Source of the DNA: Pseudobutyrivibrio sp.
GTDB taxonomy: Bacteria > Bacillota > Clostridia > Lachnospirales > Lachnospiraceae
DNA: 64,000 nt
NCBI GenBank assembly: GCA_017557435.1
Contig: JAFYYR010000024.1
Span: forward strand, 55,243-119,242
Direction: 5' to 3'
The notes under the pieces are model-generated. The model was not told where the DNA came from, did no database searches, and saw nothing but the letters and a program-made list of their open reading frames with translations. Positions 50,684 to 60,103 of the stretch are shown piece after piece. Numbering within the stretch: position 1 is the stretch's first letter; each line of letters starts with the position of its first letter. The position numbers and the translations under genes were made by a program.

Positions 50684-51933
50684 ATAAAAAAACCATCGTG
50701 TTTATCATCAGGATACAGCTGCGTCATCTTTTCGATTGTAAACTCCGAATGTGATGACAGGAAGTTTTCTACCTGATTTTCATTTTCATCTTTATTAATA
50801 GTACATGTGATGTAGCAAAGTTTTCCACCGTCCTTTACATATTGGCACACGTTATCAAGAATCTTAGCCTGTAAATCCACAAGCTCAGCTAATGATTCTT
50901 CTGTTTGATTGTATTTAATGTCTGGCTTCTTTCTGATGATGCCAAGACCTGAGCATGGTAAATCCGCAATTACAATATCGTATTTACGAATTGATTCTTC
51001 ATCAAGAATAGTCGCATCCCACTGCTGAGCTGTAACGTTAGTAGCGCCAGTTCTGCTGATATTCTTCTGAATGAGAGCAACCTTTTGCTCTGTTAAATCT
51101 CGGGCTACAACAGTGCCCTCTCCAGCAAGCTCTCCGCAGTGAAGTGCCTTGCCACCAGGTGCTGCGCATACATCAAGAATCTTCTGACCCTGCTCAACCC
51201 CTGCAGCATAAGGAACAAGCTGCGAAGAATAATCCTGCACATAGAATAGTCCCTCATTAAACTCAGGAATGGCTGTTAACGAGTCATAATTCGAAATATA
51301 ACAAGCGCTCTCAACAGTATCGCATATACGAACTGTGATACCCTGCTTTTCTAGAGCTGCTTTAAGCTCTTCTCTTGTAGTCTTTGAAAGATTAACTCTT
51401 ATACAAAGCTCCTCCTGACTGAGGAAGCCTGACAGAACCTCCTCTGTCAACTCTTTACCATAATCCGCAGTCCACTTATCCACAATCCACTTTGGCATAG
51501 AGTACTTAACTGATAAATCCTTGAATTCCACCTTACCTTTTTCTCTGGAAATGCTACGCAATACGCCATTAACAAATCCTGAGAGACCTGCAAAGCCACG
51601 CTTCTTAGCAAGCTTTACATATTCGTTACAGGTAGCAGAATCTGGAACTGCATCCATATAATAAATCTCATAAACTCCAAGTCGCATAATAGTGCGAATC
51701 AGAGGTTTCATCTTTTTAACCTTTGTTTTTGAATAACTATCAATGATGAAATCCAACTGAAGCTTTCGCTCCACCGTGCCATTTACAAGGCGATTTAAAA
51801 AGGCTCGCTCGTTCTTTTCAAGATAACCATACTTATCCAAAACTGCCTTAAGATAAATATGAGAGAACTGCCCATTCTCAAGGATTTCCATGACAGTTTC
51901 CATGGCAATTTCTCTTAAATTAATCCCTGCCAT
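50662..51933 (-). CDS. rsmB: 16S rRNA (cytosine967-C5)-methyltransferase RsmB
   Basis: 423 residues. The N-terminal NusB-like RNA-binding domain is followed by the methyltransferase: DVCAAPGGKALH (SAM loop), ADLPCSGLG with one catalytic Cys, and YITCTIN with the second. It modifies C967 of 16S rRNA. It overlaps fmt by 14 bases and rlmN by 22. Confidence 0.95.
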   Translation of the reverse strand: MAGINLREIAMETVMEILENGQFSHIYLKAVLDKYGYLEKNERAFLNRLVNGTVERKLQLDFIIDSYSKTKVKKMKPLIRTIMRLGVYEIYYMDAVPDSATCNEYVKLAKKRGFAGLSGFVNGVLRSISREKGKVEFKDLSVKYSMPKWIVDKWTADYGKELTEEVLSGFLSQEELCIRVNLSKTTREELKAALEKQGITVRICDTVESACYISNYDSLTAIPEFNEGLFYVQDYSSQLVPYAAGVEQGQKILDVCAAPGGKALHCGELAGEGTVVARDLTEQKVALIQKNISRTGATNVTAQQWDATILDEESIRKYDIVIADLPCSGLGIIRKKPDIKYNQTEESLAELVDLQAKILDNVCQYVKDGGKLCYITCTINKDENENQVENFLSSHSEFTIEKMTQLYPDDKHDGFFICVMKKN

Positions 51934-52855
51934 TTACAAACCTCTTACCTGTTTCTAAGCTATAGCCTCTAAGGAAATCACCTGCTGCCATACGCTTCTT
52001 GCCCTCAAGCTGAAGTTCACTAACTTCAAGTGCCTGTGTGCCACAAGCAACAATGAATCCATTTTTATTTACATCGATAATAGTGCCTGCTTCACCAGAC
52101 TTATCTACAACTGTAGCTTTCCAGAACTTCATCTGCTTTCCATCAATAAATGAAAATGCTGATGGCCATGGATTAAGTCCACGAATGAGACGCTCTATTT
52201 CCTCTGCTGGCTTTGTCCAGTCGATATTTCCCATATCCTTAGAAATCATGCCTACGTGTGTAGCCTGCGATTCATCCTGTGGAATAGGTGTAATCTCGCC
52301 TCTATCAAGAGCTTCGATTGTCTTAACAGCAAGCTGTCCACCGTCGATAGCAAGCTTATCGAAAAGGCTTCCACCTGTCTCGTCTGCTGCAAGCTCCACT
52401 TCAGATTTGAGAAGCATATCGCCATCATCAAGACCTGGTCCCATAAGCATAGTAGTGTTTCCTGATACCTTTTCGCCGTTGATAACAGCCCACTGAATTG
52501 GCGCAGCACCACGGTACTTTGGAAGAAGTGAACCGTGAACATTTACGCAGCCAAGGCGTGGCATATCAAGAATTACCTTTGGTAAAATTTGTCCGAATGC
52601 AGCTACAACAAAAACATCTGCTTCGTATTTACGAAGGTACTCCACAGACTCCTCCGCGCGAATCTTCACTGGCTGATAAACTGGAATGTCGTGCTCCATA
52701 GCAAACTCCTTAACTGGAGTAGGCTGAAGCTTTCCGCTACGTCCCTTTGGCTTATCTGGCTGGCTGACTGCAAGGATAACCTCGTGGCCAGCTTCATATA
52801 TTGCTTTTAAAGTCTCCACCGCAAAATCCGGTGTACCCATGAAAACGACTTTCAT
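51920..52855 (-). CDS. fmt: Methionyl-tRNA formyltransferase
   Basis: 311 residues. MGTPDFAVETL at the start; VNVHGSLLPKYRGAAPIQWA, listed by its catalytic Asn-His (VNVHGS); GLDDGDML with the catalytic Asp. It formylates initiator Met-tRNA. It lies between def and rsmB in an operon that serves N-terminal formyl-methionine handling. Confidence 0.97.
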   Translation of the reverse strand: MKVVFMGTPDFAVETLKAIYEAGHEVILAVSQPDKPKGRSGKLQPTPVKEFAMEHDIPVYQPVKIRAEESVEYLRKYEADVFVVAAFGQILPKVILDMPRLGCVNVHGSLLPKYRGAAPIQWAVINGEKVSGNTTMLMGPGLDDGDMLLKSEVELAADETGGSLFDKLAIDGGQLAVKTIEALDRGEITPIPQDESQATHVGMISKDMGNIDWTKPAEEIERLIRGLNPWPSAFSFIDGKQMKFWKATVVDKSGEAGTIIDVNKNGFIVACGTQALEVSELQLEGKKRMAAGDFLRGYSLETGKRFVNGRD

Positions 52856-52863
52856 TAATTGAA

Positions 52864-53358
52864 TTACTCCTCTTCGCCTTCGATTTCTTCCATCAAATCT
52901 TCCACATTATAAAGCTCTCCCTCTACCTTTTCTGTGTAGATGTGGCCATCAAGGTGATCAATCTCGTGGAGAAGTGCTCGAGCCATAAGCTCCTCACCCT
53001 CTACAATGATTTCTTCCATGTTTTCGTTGAGAGCCTTAACCTTTGCGTAATTAGGGCGAGTAACAATACCTGTCTTTCCTGGAACTGAAAGGCAGCCTTC
53101 GTTGCCTGTCTGCTCGCCAGAAGTCTCAATTACTTCTGGGTTGATAAGAGTAACAGGACCCTCTCCTATATCGATAACACAGATGCGGCGAAGCACACCT
53201 ACCTGTGGTGCAGCAAGACCAACGCCGTCTGCATCATACATTGTGTCATACATATCATCAATTAATGTTCTAAGCTTTGGAGTAAGCTCCTTTACAGGCT
53301 TGCAAACCTTTAAAAGTACATCATCCTTGCCCCATTCTCTAATTTCTAAAATTGCCAT
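52864..53358 (-). CDS. def: Peptide deformylase
   Basis: 164 residues. GVGLAAPQVG, EGCLSVPG and HEIDHLDG are the three peptide deformylase motifs with the metal-binding Cys and two His. It removes the formyl group from new proteins. The C-terminal tail is unusually acidic (EEIEGEEE). It lies between priA and fmt. Confidence 0.97.
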   Translation of the reverse strand: MAILEIREWGKDDVLLKVCKPVKELTPKLRTLIDDMYDTMYDADGVGLAAPQVGVLRRICVIDIGEGPVTLINPEVIETSGEQTGNEGCLSVPGKTGIVTRPNYAKVKALNENMEEIIVEGEELMARALLHEIDHLDGHIYTEKVEGELYNVEDLMEEIEGEEE

Positions 53359-53371
53359 TTTTTACCTCTTT

Positions 53372-55603
53372 CTAAAGTGTATTAATTGGGTCGAAATCAA
53401 ACCATGTGCTGGTGTTTCGATATTGCTTTTGTTCTAGTAAAAATTTATCTATTTCATCCTTGATGCCAACCAGCTCATCGTAATCATCTGCTCGAAGATA
53501 GATGACTCGGCGGTAAACATCCTTCAGCTTGCCGATGTAGGCATCCTCAGGTCCCATTATAACAATTTCTGGTGCCTTTCGTCTAATCAGCTCCGCTAAA
53601 ATATCTGCCTGAGCAATTGCATCCTTCTGCTTGTCGCAGCTCACCTGAATTCCCAGCATGTGAGAGCATGGAGGGTAAGATAAAAGCCTGCGGTATGCAA
53701 ACTCCTGCTGATAAAAGCTGTGGTAATCCTGATTAGCCGAGGATACTACTGCATAATTCTCCGGCTGATATGTCTGGATAACTGCAATGCCTGGCTCCAC
53801 TCCTCTTCCTGCTCGGCCAACTGCCTGAGTGAGAAGCTGGAAGGTGCGCTCTCCACTGTGGAAATCCGACTCATTAAGAGAAATATCTGCTGCTATGATT
53901 CCAACCAGTGTAACATTGGCGAAATCATGGCCTTTAACAATCATCTGTGTGCCGATAAGCACATCAGCTTCATGAGCGGCAAATGCCGAAAGAATCTCCT
54001 CGTGGCCATTCTTTCCAGAAGTGGTATCTGCATCCATACGAAGAACCCTCGCCTGTGGGAAAGCCTCCTTAACAAGCTCCTCCAAGCGCTGGGTACCCGC
54101 CTTAAAGCTGCCGATATATTTGCTTCCGCAGCTAGGGCAGACCTTTGTAGCCCTGGTGGTAAATCCGCAGTAGTGACACTTCATGATGCCACCATTGTGA
54201 AGGTGCAGGGCAACATCGCAATGTGGACATTTTAACACATGACCACATGCCCTACAAGAAACGAAGCCCATAAGACCTCTTCTATTTAAGAACAGCATAA
54301 TTTGCTGATGCTTGTTTAATCTATCTGCCATCAGCTCCTGCAAGCGACGGCTAAGCATAGAACGATTGCCTGCCTGAAGCTCTGCGCGAAGATCGACTAT
54401 CTCGCACTTTGCCATATCCTGCCCCATAGCTCTGTTGTGAAGAGTGATTAGCTGATACTCTCCGCTCTCAGCACGGCTATAGGCCTCTAAGCTTGGTGTG
54501 GCAGAACCTAGAATAACAGTAGCCCCCGCCAGCTTTGCACGATAAACCGCAGTCTCCCTTGCATGATATCTAGGAATAACTTCTGATTTGTAGCTAGGCT
54601 CATGTTCCTCGTCGATAATAATAAGACCAAGATTTGCAAAAGGTGTAAACAAGGCCGAGCGAGGCCCTACCATAATGCTAATCTCTCCTGATTTTGCACG
54701 CTCGAACTGGTCGAAACGCTCACCTGGAGACATGCGACTGTTTAGAATGCTAACCTTGTCACCAAAGCGTGTATAAAAGCGCATTACAGTCTGGTAAGTA
54801 AGAGCAATCTCTGGAATCAACACGATGACCTGCTGCCCCATCTCGATCACATGCTCCATAACATCCATGTAGACTTCTGTCTTTCCTGAACCAGTGACAC
54901 CATGGATGAGATATGTCTTGCGACGGCCAGTGTCGATATCTGCCTTAATCTGCTCCGCTGCGGCTTCCTGCTCCTCATTTAAGATGATATTTTTTTTGTT
55001 AGCTTCTTTATTAAGATGTGGATTGCGGAAGCTTCTCACCGATTCAATGTGGATAATCCCCTTCTTTTCCATATCACGAATATTAGCAGTAGGCACCTGC
55101 AGCTTTTTTGTGGCAAGCTCCCAATCAAGAGTGTCCACCTCCAGCAATTCTCGTAACAAACGCTCCTTGCCCAAAGCATGATTCTTTTTAGCAAGAAGCT
55201 CATTCAGCTCTATCTTTGCCTGCTCAAAAGAGATTGCAAGAGAGATTTCCTTCTTCATCTTCTCATTCTCTTTTTTCTTGATAGGAATAACAGTCTTCAG
55301 AGCCTGATTCATGGTGCTACCGTAATTACGTTTTAAAAACGCAGCCAAAGAAATAAGCTGAGACTCTATGGCGATGCTATCTTTTACAACTCTCGCAATA
55401 GGCTTCAGCTTCGTAACATCAAACTCAGGCTGGTTATGTATATCTACAACATAGCCTGTGATAGCGCGATTTCCCTGTCCAAAGGGAATCACCACCTGAA
55501 CCCCTTCTGTAACCTGCATTTCAAGCTGGTCTGGCACTATATATTCAAATGTTTTATCCAATCTCTCGTGAGAGATATCAATAATAACGTCTGCGTATTT
55601 CAT
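53372..55603 (-). CDS. priA: Primosomal protein N' (replication restart helicase PriA)
   Basis: 743 residues. Helicase motifs GVTGSGKTEVY (Walker A), IIIDEEHEPSYK (DEEH box) and RAGRG. Two zinc-binding groups CRACGHVLKCPHC and CHYCGFTTRATKVCPSCG lie in between. It restarts stalled forks. The start MKYADVIID at 55603 is chosen because an upstream in-frame ATG at 55702 lies in the divergent pyrB start. There is no ribosome site before 55603, and a -10 box ends only eight bases upstream, so the mRNA may be leaderless. Confidence 0.93.
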   Translation of the reverse strand: MKYADVIIDISHERLDKTFEYIVPDQLEMQVTEGVQVVIPFGQGNRAITGYVVDIHNQPEFDVTKLKPIARVVKDSIAIESQLISLAAFLKRNYGSTMNQALKTVIPIKKKENEKMKKEISLAISFEQAKIELNELLAKKNHALGKERLLRELLEVDTLDWELATKKLQVPTANIRDMEKKGIIHIESVRSFRNPHLNKEANKKNIILNEEQEAAAEQIKADIDTGRRKTYLIHGVTGSGKTEVYMDVMEHVIEMGQQVIVLIPEIALTYQTVMRFYTRFGDKVSILNSRMSPGERFDQFERAKSGEISIMVGPRSALFTPFANLGLIIIDEEHEPSYKSEVIPRYHARETAVYRAKLAGATVILGSATPSLEAYSRAESGEYQLITLHNRAMGQDMAKCEIVDLRAELQAGNRSMLSRRLQELMADRLNKHQQIMLFLNRRGLMGFVSCRACGHVLKCPHCDVALHLHNGGIMKCHYCGFTTRATKVCPSCGSKYIGSFKAGTQRLEELVKEAFPQARVLRMDADTTSGKNGHEEILSAFAAHEADVLIGTQMIVKGHDFANVTLVGIIAADISLNESDFHSGERTFQLLTQAVGRAGRGVEPGIAVIQTYQPENYAVVSSANQDYHSFYQQEFAYRRLLSYPPCSHMLGIQVSCDKQKDAIAQADILAELIRRKAPEIVIMGPEDAYIGKLKDVYRRVIYLRADDYDELVGIKDEIDKFLLEQKQYRNTSTWFDFDPINTL

Positions 55604-55610
55604 GACAACA

Positions 55611-55616
55611 ATTTTA
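55611..55616 (-). promoter_or_regulatory. Extended -10 promoter of priA
   Basis: TGC-TAAAAT on the minus strand. Transcription would start near 55604, at or next to the ATG at 55603. Confidence 0.5.
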
Positions 55617-55646
55617 GCATAAAAGGGTTTCTTTTTGTATTCAATA

Positions 55647-55655
55647 TGGTAAAAT
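55647..55655 (+). promoter_or_regulatory. Extended -10 promoter of pyrBI
   Basis: TGG-TAAAAT (55647-55655). The leader contains GAATTG and CAATTC arms (about 55657-55682), a possible hairpin before the GGGAGG ribosome site. Confidence 0.5.
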
Positions 55656-55701
55656 GAATTGATTTTGAACATCAACAATTCATTTTCAGGGAGGATATCC
55701 A

Positions 55702-56616
55702 ATGCGTCATCTAATGAGCCCTCTGGACTTTACCAGAGAGGAATTGGAGCAGCTTATGGACCTGGCGGACGATATTAAAAATCATCCAGACTCGTACTCC
55801 GAGAAATGCCACGGCAAAAAGCTAGCTACCTGTTTCTACGAACCAAGCACCCGTACAAGACTATCTTTTGAAGCTGCCATGTTAAATCTTGGTGGTTCAG
55901 TACTTGGTTTTTCATCCGCTGATTCTTCTTCAGCAGCAAAAGGCGAAAGTGTTTCTGATACTATTCGTGTAATTTCTTCTTACGCAGACATCTGCGCTAT
56001 GCGTCATCCTAAAGAAGGCGCTCCATTAGTCGCTTCTCAGCGATCTCTTATTCCCGTTATTAATGCCGGTGATGGTGGTCATCAACATCCCACACAAACA
56101 CTTACAGATTTATTTACCATTCGTTCTTTACGAGGCGAAATCAAAGATCTCACAATCGGACTTTGTGGAGATTTAAAATTCGGCCGTACAGTTCATTCGC
56201 TTATCAATGCACTTGTGCGCTATCCGGGAATAAAATTTGTACTTATCTCACCAGAGGAGCTTCGTGTTCCAGAGTATATCCGCGAGGATGTGCTTGAGCG
56301 AAACGGCTACGAATATAAAGAGGTGGATTCCTTAGATGATGTTATGGGTGAGCTGGACATTCTGTATATGACACGTGTCCAGAAGGAACGTTTCTTCAAC
56401 GAAGAGGATTACATCCGTTTGAAGGACTTCTTCATTCTCACACCTGATAAAATGCGTTTAGCTAAAAAAGATATGATGGTACTTCATCCACTTCCACGTG
56501 TTAACGAAATCTCTGTAGATGTAGACGAAGACCCTAGAGCTATGTACTTTACTCAGGCTAAGTACGGAGTGTTTATCCGAATGGCCTTGATTCTGACACT
56601 GCTTGAATTAGTTTAA
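55702..56616 (+). CDS. pyrB: Aspartate carbamoyltransferase catalytic chain
   Basis: 304 residues. [15 protein letters not shown] is the carbamoyl-phosphate site, [11 protein letters not shown] and [11 protein letters not shown] the aspartate-side motifs, and HPLPRVNEI near the C-terminus. It commits carbamoyl phosphate to pyrimidine synthesis. GGGAGG precedes the ATG. pyrI follows after 13 bases; other pyr genes are absent from the window. Confidence 0.97.
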   Translation: MRHLMSPLDFTREELEQLMDLADDIKNHPDSYSEKCHGKKLATCFYEPSTRTRLSFEAAMLNLGGSVLGFSSADSSSAAKGESVSDTIRVISSYADICAMRHPKEGAPLVASQRSLIPVINAGDGGHQHPTQTLTDLFTIRSLRGEIKDLTIGLCGDLKFGRTVHSLINALVRYPGIKFVLISPEELRVPEYIREDVLERNGYEYKEVDSLDDVMGELDILYMTRVQKERFFNEEDYIRLKDFFILTPDKMRLAKKDMMVLHPLPRVNEISVDVDEDPRAMYFTQAKYGVFIRMALILTLLELV

Positions 56617-56629
56617 AGGAGGAATCAAA

Positions 56630-57067
56630 ATGCTTAATATAAGTGGAATTCATCAGGGATTCGTACTCGACCATATCAAAGCTGGCGAATCTATGACAAT
56701 ATACAACGACCTTCAGCTTGGCAATCTTGGCTGCGACTGCACAGTTGCCATGATTATGAATGCCAAGTCAAATAAGATGGGCCGCAAGGACATCATCAAG
56801 ATTGAGTGCCCTATCGAGAGAGTTGATTTAGATATTCTTGGCTTTATCGACCACAACATCACCTGTAACATTATTAAAGATGATGCCATTGTGGAAAAGC
56901 GCAAGCTTGCTCTTCCAAAGGAAATCAAGAATGTAATCTCCTGCAAGAATCCTCGTTGCATCAGCACCGTGGAACAGGAATTAGATCAAATCTTCGTACT
57001 CACCGACGAAGAAAACGAAGTGTATCGTTGCAAATATTGCGAAGAGAAATATACTGGAAAAAAATAA
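56630..57067 (+). CDS. pyrI: Aspartate carbamoyltransferase regulatory chain
   Basis: 145 residues. The N-terminal allosteric domain has IHQGFVLDHIKAG; the C-terminal zinc domain has CKNPRCI and CKYCEEKY, the four Cys ligands. It binds nucleotides and forms the holoenzyme with PyrB. AAAGGAGG precedes the ATG. Confidence 0.96.
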   Translation: MLNISGIHQGFVLDHIKAGESMTIYNDLQLGNLGCDCTVAMIMNAKSNKMGRKDIIKIECPIERVDLDILGFIDHNITCNIIKDDAIVEKRKLALPKEIKNVISCKNPRCISTVEQELDQIFVLTDEENEVYRCKYCEEKYTGKK

Positions 57068-57075
57068 AAATAAAT

Positions 57076-57113
57076 AAATCCCCAGTAGGCATCAAGCACT
57101 AACTGGGGATTTT
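57076..57113 (+). terminator. Terminator of pyrBI, bidirectional
   Basis: AAATCCCCAGT (57076-57086) pairs with ACTGGGGATTT (57102-57112), with T on the right and, for the minus strand, ATTTATTTTT. It also ends the lipoprotein transcript that stops at 57122. Confidence 0.9.
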
Positions 57114-57121
57114 TCATTTTA

Positions 57122-58033
57122 TTATAGAGCCCAAGGGAATTCAAATGTTTCCCCAGCGCTTACTAAGTCATTAGTTGATTCTGTAACTGTGAAAGTTGCT
57201 CCATCGTTTCCGTAAGTGATTGTACCCTTTAAAGTATCATCATCAGAAACGAAATCGTATCCATCACCATTCTTTTCAGCATAGCCCATCCATGATGAAA
57301 GTCTGTAGATTTCTATTTCCACGCCTACTGAACCAGATTCCATTCCTTCGTAGATGTAAAGAGCGCTGTAGACATCATTTGTGTCCTGATTATCAACATA
57401 AGCGCCGTACTCACTACGTGTTGGAATAGCTACTGTCTCGCCTTTTGACTCACCGTAGATAGAAGCGAGAATGTAACATCTGTTCTTGAGAATCTCGGCA
57501 AGCTCCATGTTGTAAATCTGTGGCTGGATTGAGCCGCCTTCGTACATGATTGTCATACCTGATGCCGCTGTTTCTTTGATGCCATTCCACTTTCTCTGCT
57601 CTGCAAGAACTTCTTCCTTCTTTGACTCTTCAAACTCATTGCTGATTCGTCTCCAAAGACTATTAAGCTCCGCATCCCAAACCTGTGCTCCAAGGCTTGC
57701 AACTGCAGTCATCTCTACCTGAGTTTCTGCTGAAATATCGCTGTACATAGCTTCAAGTGTCGCAACCTGCTCTAATTCTTCCTTGAGGGATACTCCCTGT
57801 TTTGGAATAGCATTGACCTTAGCTACTATTTCCTGTGCAAGAGCATCATAATCGATTTCTTCAGAATCATCTGCCACATCTTCGTTAGTATCATTTTCAG
57901 AATCAACAACGTCGCTTGATACGCCAGATTCTGCCTGACCACTTTCTGTGTTGTCTGTGCTTGTGGCATTAGCACCGCATGCTGTCAAAGCTAAAGACAA
58001 CACCATTGTCATCATTATAAATTTCTTTTTCAT
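57122..58033 (-). CDS. Lipoprotein with LprI-like (DUF1311) domain
   Basis: 303 residues. A lipoprotein signal ends LALTAC (Cys19). An acidic linker with many Asp, Glu and Ser follows. Residues about 90-195 fit the LprI/DUF1311 helical domain, including DAELNSLWRRI and LAEQRKWNGIKE. The last 90 residues look beta-rich. LprI from Mycobacterium inhibits lysozyme; the gene here follows a GH25 lysozyme gene after 23 bases, so control of a wall hydrolase is conceivable but inferred. Confidence 0.82.
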   Translation of the reverse strand: MKKKFIMMTMVLSLALTACGANATSTDNTESGQAESGVSSDVVDSENDTNEDVADDSEEIDYDALAQEIVAKVNAIPKQGVSLKEELEQVATLEAMYSDISAETQVEMTAVASLGAQVWDAELNSLWRRISNEFEESKKEEVLAEQRKWNGIKETAASGMTIMYEGGSIQPQIYNMELAEILKNRCYILASIYGESKGETVAIPTRSEYGAYVDNQDTNDVYSALYIYEGMESGSVGVEIEIYRLSSWMGYAEKNGDGYDFVSDDDTLKGTITYGNDGATFTVTESTNDLVSAGETFEFPWAL

Positions 58034-58056
58034 TACTTATTCCCTTTATTGTTTAT

Positions 58057-59688
58057 TTAGTTTGCAGCTGGAACTGCTGGAGCTGTTGCAACAACTGCAC
58101 CAAGCTCGTTTGTCTGGTAATACTTATCGCCAACCTGTACTAACTGGTTGATTACAAGCTTACCATCTGCACCAAAGAGGTACTGAACCTTATCAATCTT
58201 TACCGCCTGATTGAATACAATCTTGCCGTCCTTTGCTGCGTAGTAAATACCATCCTTTGCCTGAATAACTCCAGTTGCCATTGCACCATTCTCACCGAAG
58301 TAGTAAACTCCATCGCCAATAGTCTGCATTCCTGTGAGCATCTTTCCATCTGCTCCAAAGTAGAATGTAGCACCATCAACCTTTACAAGACCAATCTGCA
58401 TCTGTCCATTGTTGTTGAAGTAGTAAACAGCACCGTCGATAGCTGTAAGACCGCTTACACGATGTGCATCTGCTGGATCTAAGTAATATGTGCCAGTAGC
58501 ATCTGTCCACCAACCTCTGTAAAGCTTACCATTGTCGTTTGGATTGAACATGTATGTAAGCTTGTTAAGCTCTACCCAACCAAGCTGCATGAAGCCCTGC
58601 TCGTTGAAGTAGTATGTATCCTTATCGATAACATTAAGACCTGTAACCATATGGCCATCCACTGGGTCTAAGTAACGAACGCCAAGCTCGTCTGCCCACC
58701 AGCCTGTGTAAAGCTTACCATTCTCAGCTGGGTTGAAGAGGAATGTGTTGCCACCGAGCTCTAACCAACCTGTCTGAAGCTGTGCAGCCTCGTTGAAGTA
58801 GTAAACACCATTATCGATAGTGTTAAGACCAGTAACTGCATTTGCTGCTCCAGGTAAGAAATAGTAAGCACCTGTCTCGTCAGCAAACCATCCTGTAGTA
58901 ACAAGACCTGTAAGTGGGTCTGTATGATATTTAACTCCTGCAATATCTACCCAACCAAACTGTCTACGATAGTTGTTGTAGAAGAATACATTGCCCTGTC
59001 CAAGGCCAAGTAAACCAACCTGTGGAATGAATGCAGTGTAATCCTTTGCTGCAATATTCATATCACAACGACCATTTACACCAGGAACTGCTCCGCCTGA
59101 TGAGTACTGCCAAATAGCCCAACCTGCAATATCATTGTGGTCAGCGTACTGTGCAATCCACTTATCATACATAAGAGCTGATGTAAAATGAGCCTTATAG
59201 AAATTTGTGTATGTATAAAGAATTGGAGTGTAACCAGCCTGAGCGATAATTGAGCAGAATGTATTTGCCAGCTGTGTACATGTGTTGGCATCTAATCCCT
59301 TTTGAACCTTATCCTCAATATCGAAAGCTACAGGGAAGTTGATGTTATAACCTTCTATCCACTGTAAAACAAGCTGTGCTTCCTGCGCTGCTGCCTCTAC
59401 TGTTGTAGCATAAGAATAAATGTATACACCAGTACGAATGCCAGCTGCCTGTGCACCCTGCACATTTGCTGCGAAATATGGATCAACGCCGCTCTTTGTG
59501 CTACCTACTTTAATGAAAGTGTAGCTGATGCCTGACTGAGCAACTGCTGCCCAATTGATGGCACCCTGATATTTTGAAACATCAATACCTTGCTCGCCAG
59601 CGGCACTTGCAGTAAGTGGCACTGAAAGAGTCATCACTGCTGCAAGAACCAAAGCAGCACATGCTTTTAAAAAACGATTCAACCTCAC
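58057..59688 (-). CDS. Secreted GH25 lysozyme with C-terminal cell-wall-binding repeats
   Basis: 543 residues. Signal peptide ends SVPLTASAA. The GH25 domain has GIDVSKYQGAINW and FDIED, the catalytic acidic residues. The remaining 300 residues are about a dozen cell-wall-binding repeats of the type TGWxxxxGxYYFxxxG, which bind teichoic-acid choline or similar. It cuts peptidoglycan, probably during wall turnover. The start is GTG at 59688, with GGAGG nine bases upstream; in-frame codons further up lie in the DUF6472 gene. Confidence 0.92.
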   Translation of the reverse strand: MRLNRFLKACAALVLAAVMTLSVPLTASAAGEQGIDVSKYQGAINWAAVAQSGISYTFIKVGSTKSGVDPYFAANVQGAQAAGIRTGVYIYSYATTVEAAAQEAQLVLQWIEGYNINFPVAFDIEDKVQKGLDANTCTQLANTFCSIIAQAGYTPILYTYTNFYKAHFTSALMYDKWIAQYADHNDIAGWAIWQYSSGGAVPGVNGRCDMNIAAKDYTAFIPQVGLLGLGQGNVFFYNNYRRQFGWVDIAGVKYHTDPLTGLVTTGWFADETGAYYFLPGAANAVTGLNTIDNGVYYFNEAAQLQTGWLELGGNTFLFNPAENGKLYTGWWADELGVRYLDPVDGHMVTGLNVIDKDTYYFNEQGFMQLGWVELNKLTYMFNPNDNGKLYRGWWTDATGTYYLDPADAHRVSGLTAIDGAVYYFNNNGQMQIGLVKVDGATFYFGADGKMLTGMQTIGDGVYYFGENGAMATGVIQAKDGIYYAAKDGKIVFNQAVKIDKVQYLFGADGKLVINQLVQVGDKYYQTNELGAVVATAPAVPAAN

Positions 59689-59743
59689 CTTATTTAACCT
59701 CCATATAATAATCTGAGTTAATTCTAACATATAAATATTGTAA

Positions 59744-59938
59744 TTACATCTGGTGTCTAACCACCTTGTATTCATCACCGTTAACAAAATATGGACACTC
59801 ACTGTAGTGACCTGTCACCAGGCGCACGTAATCGTCCTCGTCCATATCCATCTCACAATAATACTGCTCGTCCTCTTCGTCCCAGACAAAGTTGTTACAG
59901 TATTCGCAGGCTGTAGAGCCCTTTACACCACCAGCCAT
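59744..59938 (-). CDS. DUF6472 family protein (64 aa)
   Basis: 64 residues with CEYCNNFVWDEEDEQYYCE and YSECPYFV, four Cys that suggest a small zinc-binding fold, and the family's ending EYKVVRHQM. Function unknown; common in Clostridia. GGAGG lies nine bases before the ATG. It overlaps the small membrane protein gene upstream by 16 bases. Confidence 0.85.
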   Translation of the reverse strand: MAGGVKGSTACEYCNNFVWDEEDEQYYCEMDMDEDDYVRLVTGHYSECPYFVNGDEYKVVRHQM

Positions 59939-60102
59939 CTGATAAATCCTCCTATTAACACTGCAAAGAGAATTGTGCCAAGCATGATAGCGTACTGATA
60001 ACCTTCATGCTCCTTTCCCCACTTGGTATTTGTGATACCGATATAGAGAAATAATCCTGATAAAATTGCAACTACGTTTATTAACATATTTGCTGTATCC
60101 AT
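59923..60102 (-). CDS. Small two-helix membrane protein (59 aa)
   Basis: A frame of 59 codons: starts MDTANMLINVVAILSGLFLY, a first helix, then a charged loop (TKWGKEHEGYQ), then YAIMLGTILFAVLIGGFIRW, a second helix, ending WLVV. The ATG comes one base after the stop of the small multidrug export gene and its stop overlaps the DUF6472 start. AGGAG lies 12 bases upstream, somewhat far. The unbroken frame, hydrophobic pattern and tight packing support a real gene. No family recognised. Confidence 0.6.
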   Translation of the reverse strand: MDTANMLINVVAILSGLFLYIGITNTKWGKEHEGYQYAIMLGTILFAVLIGGFIRWLVV

Positions 60103-60103
60103 A

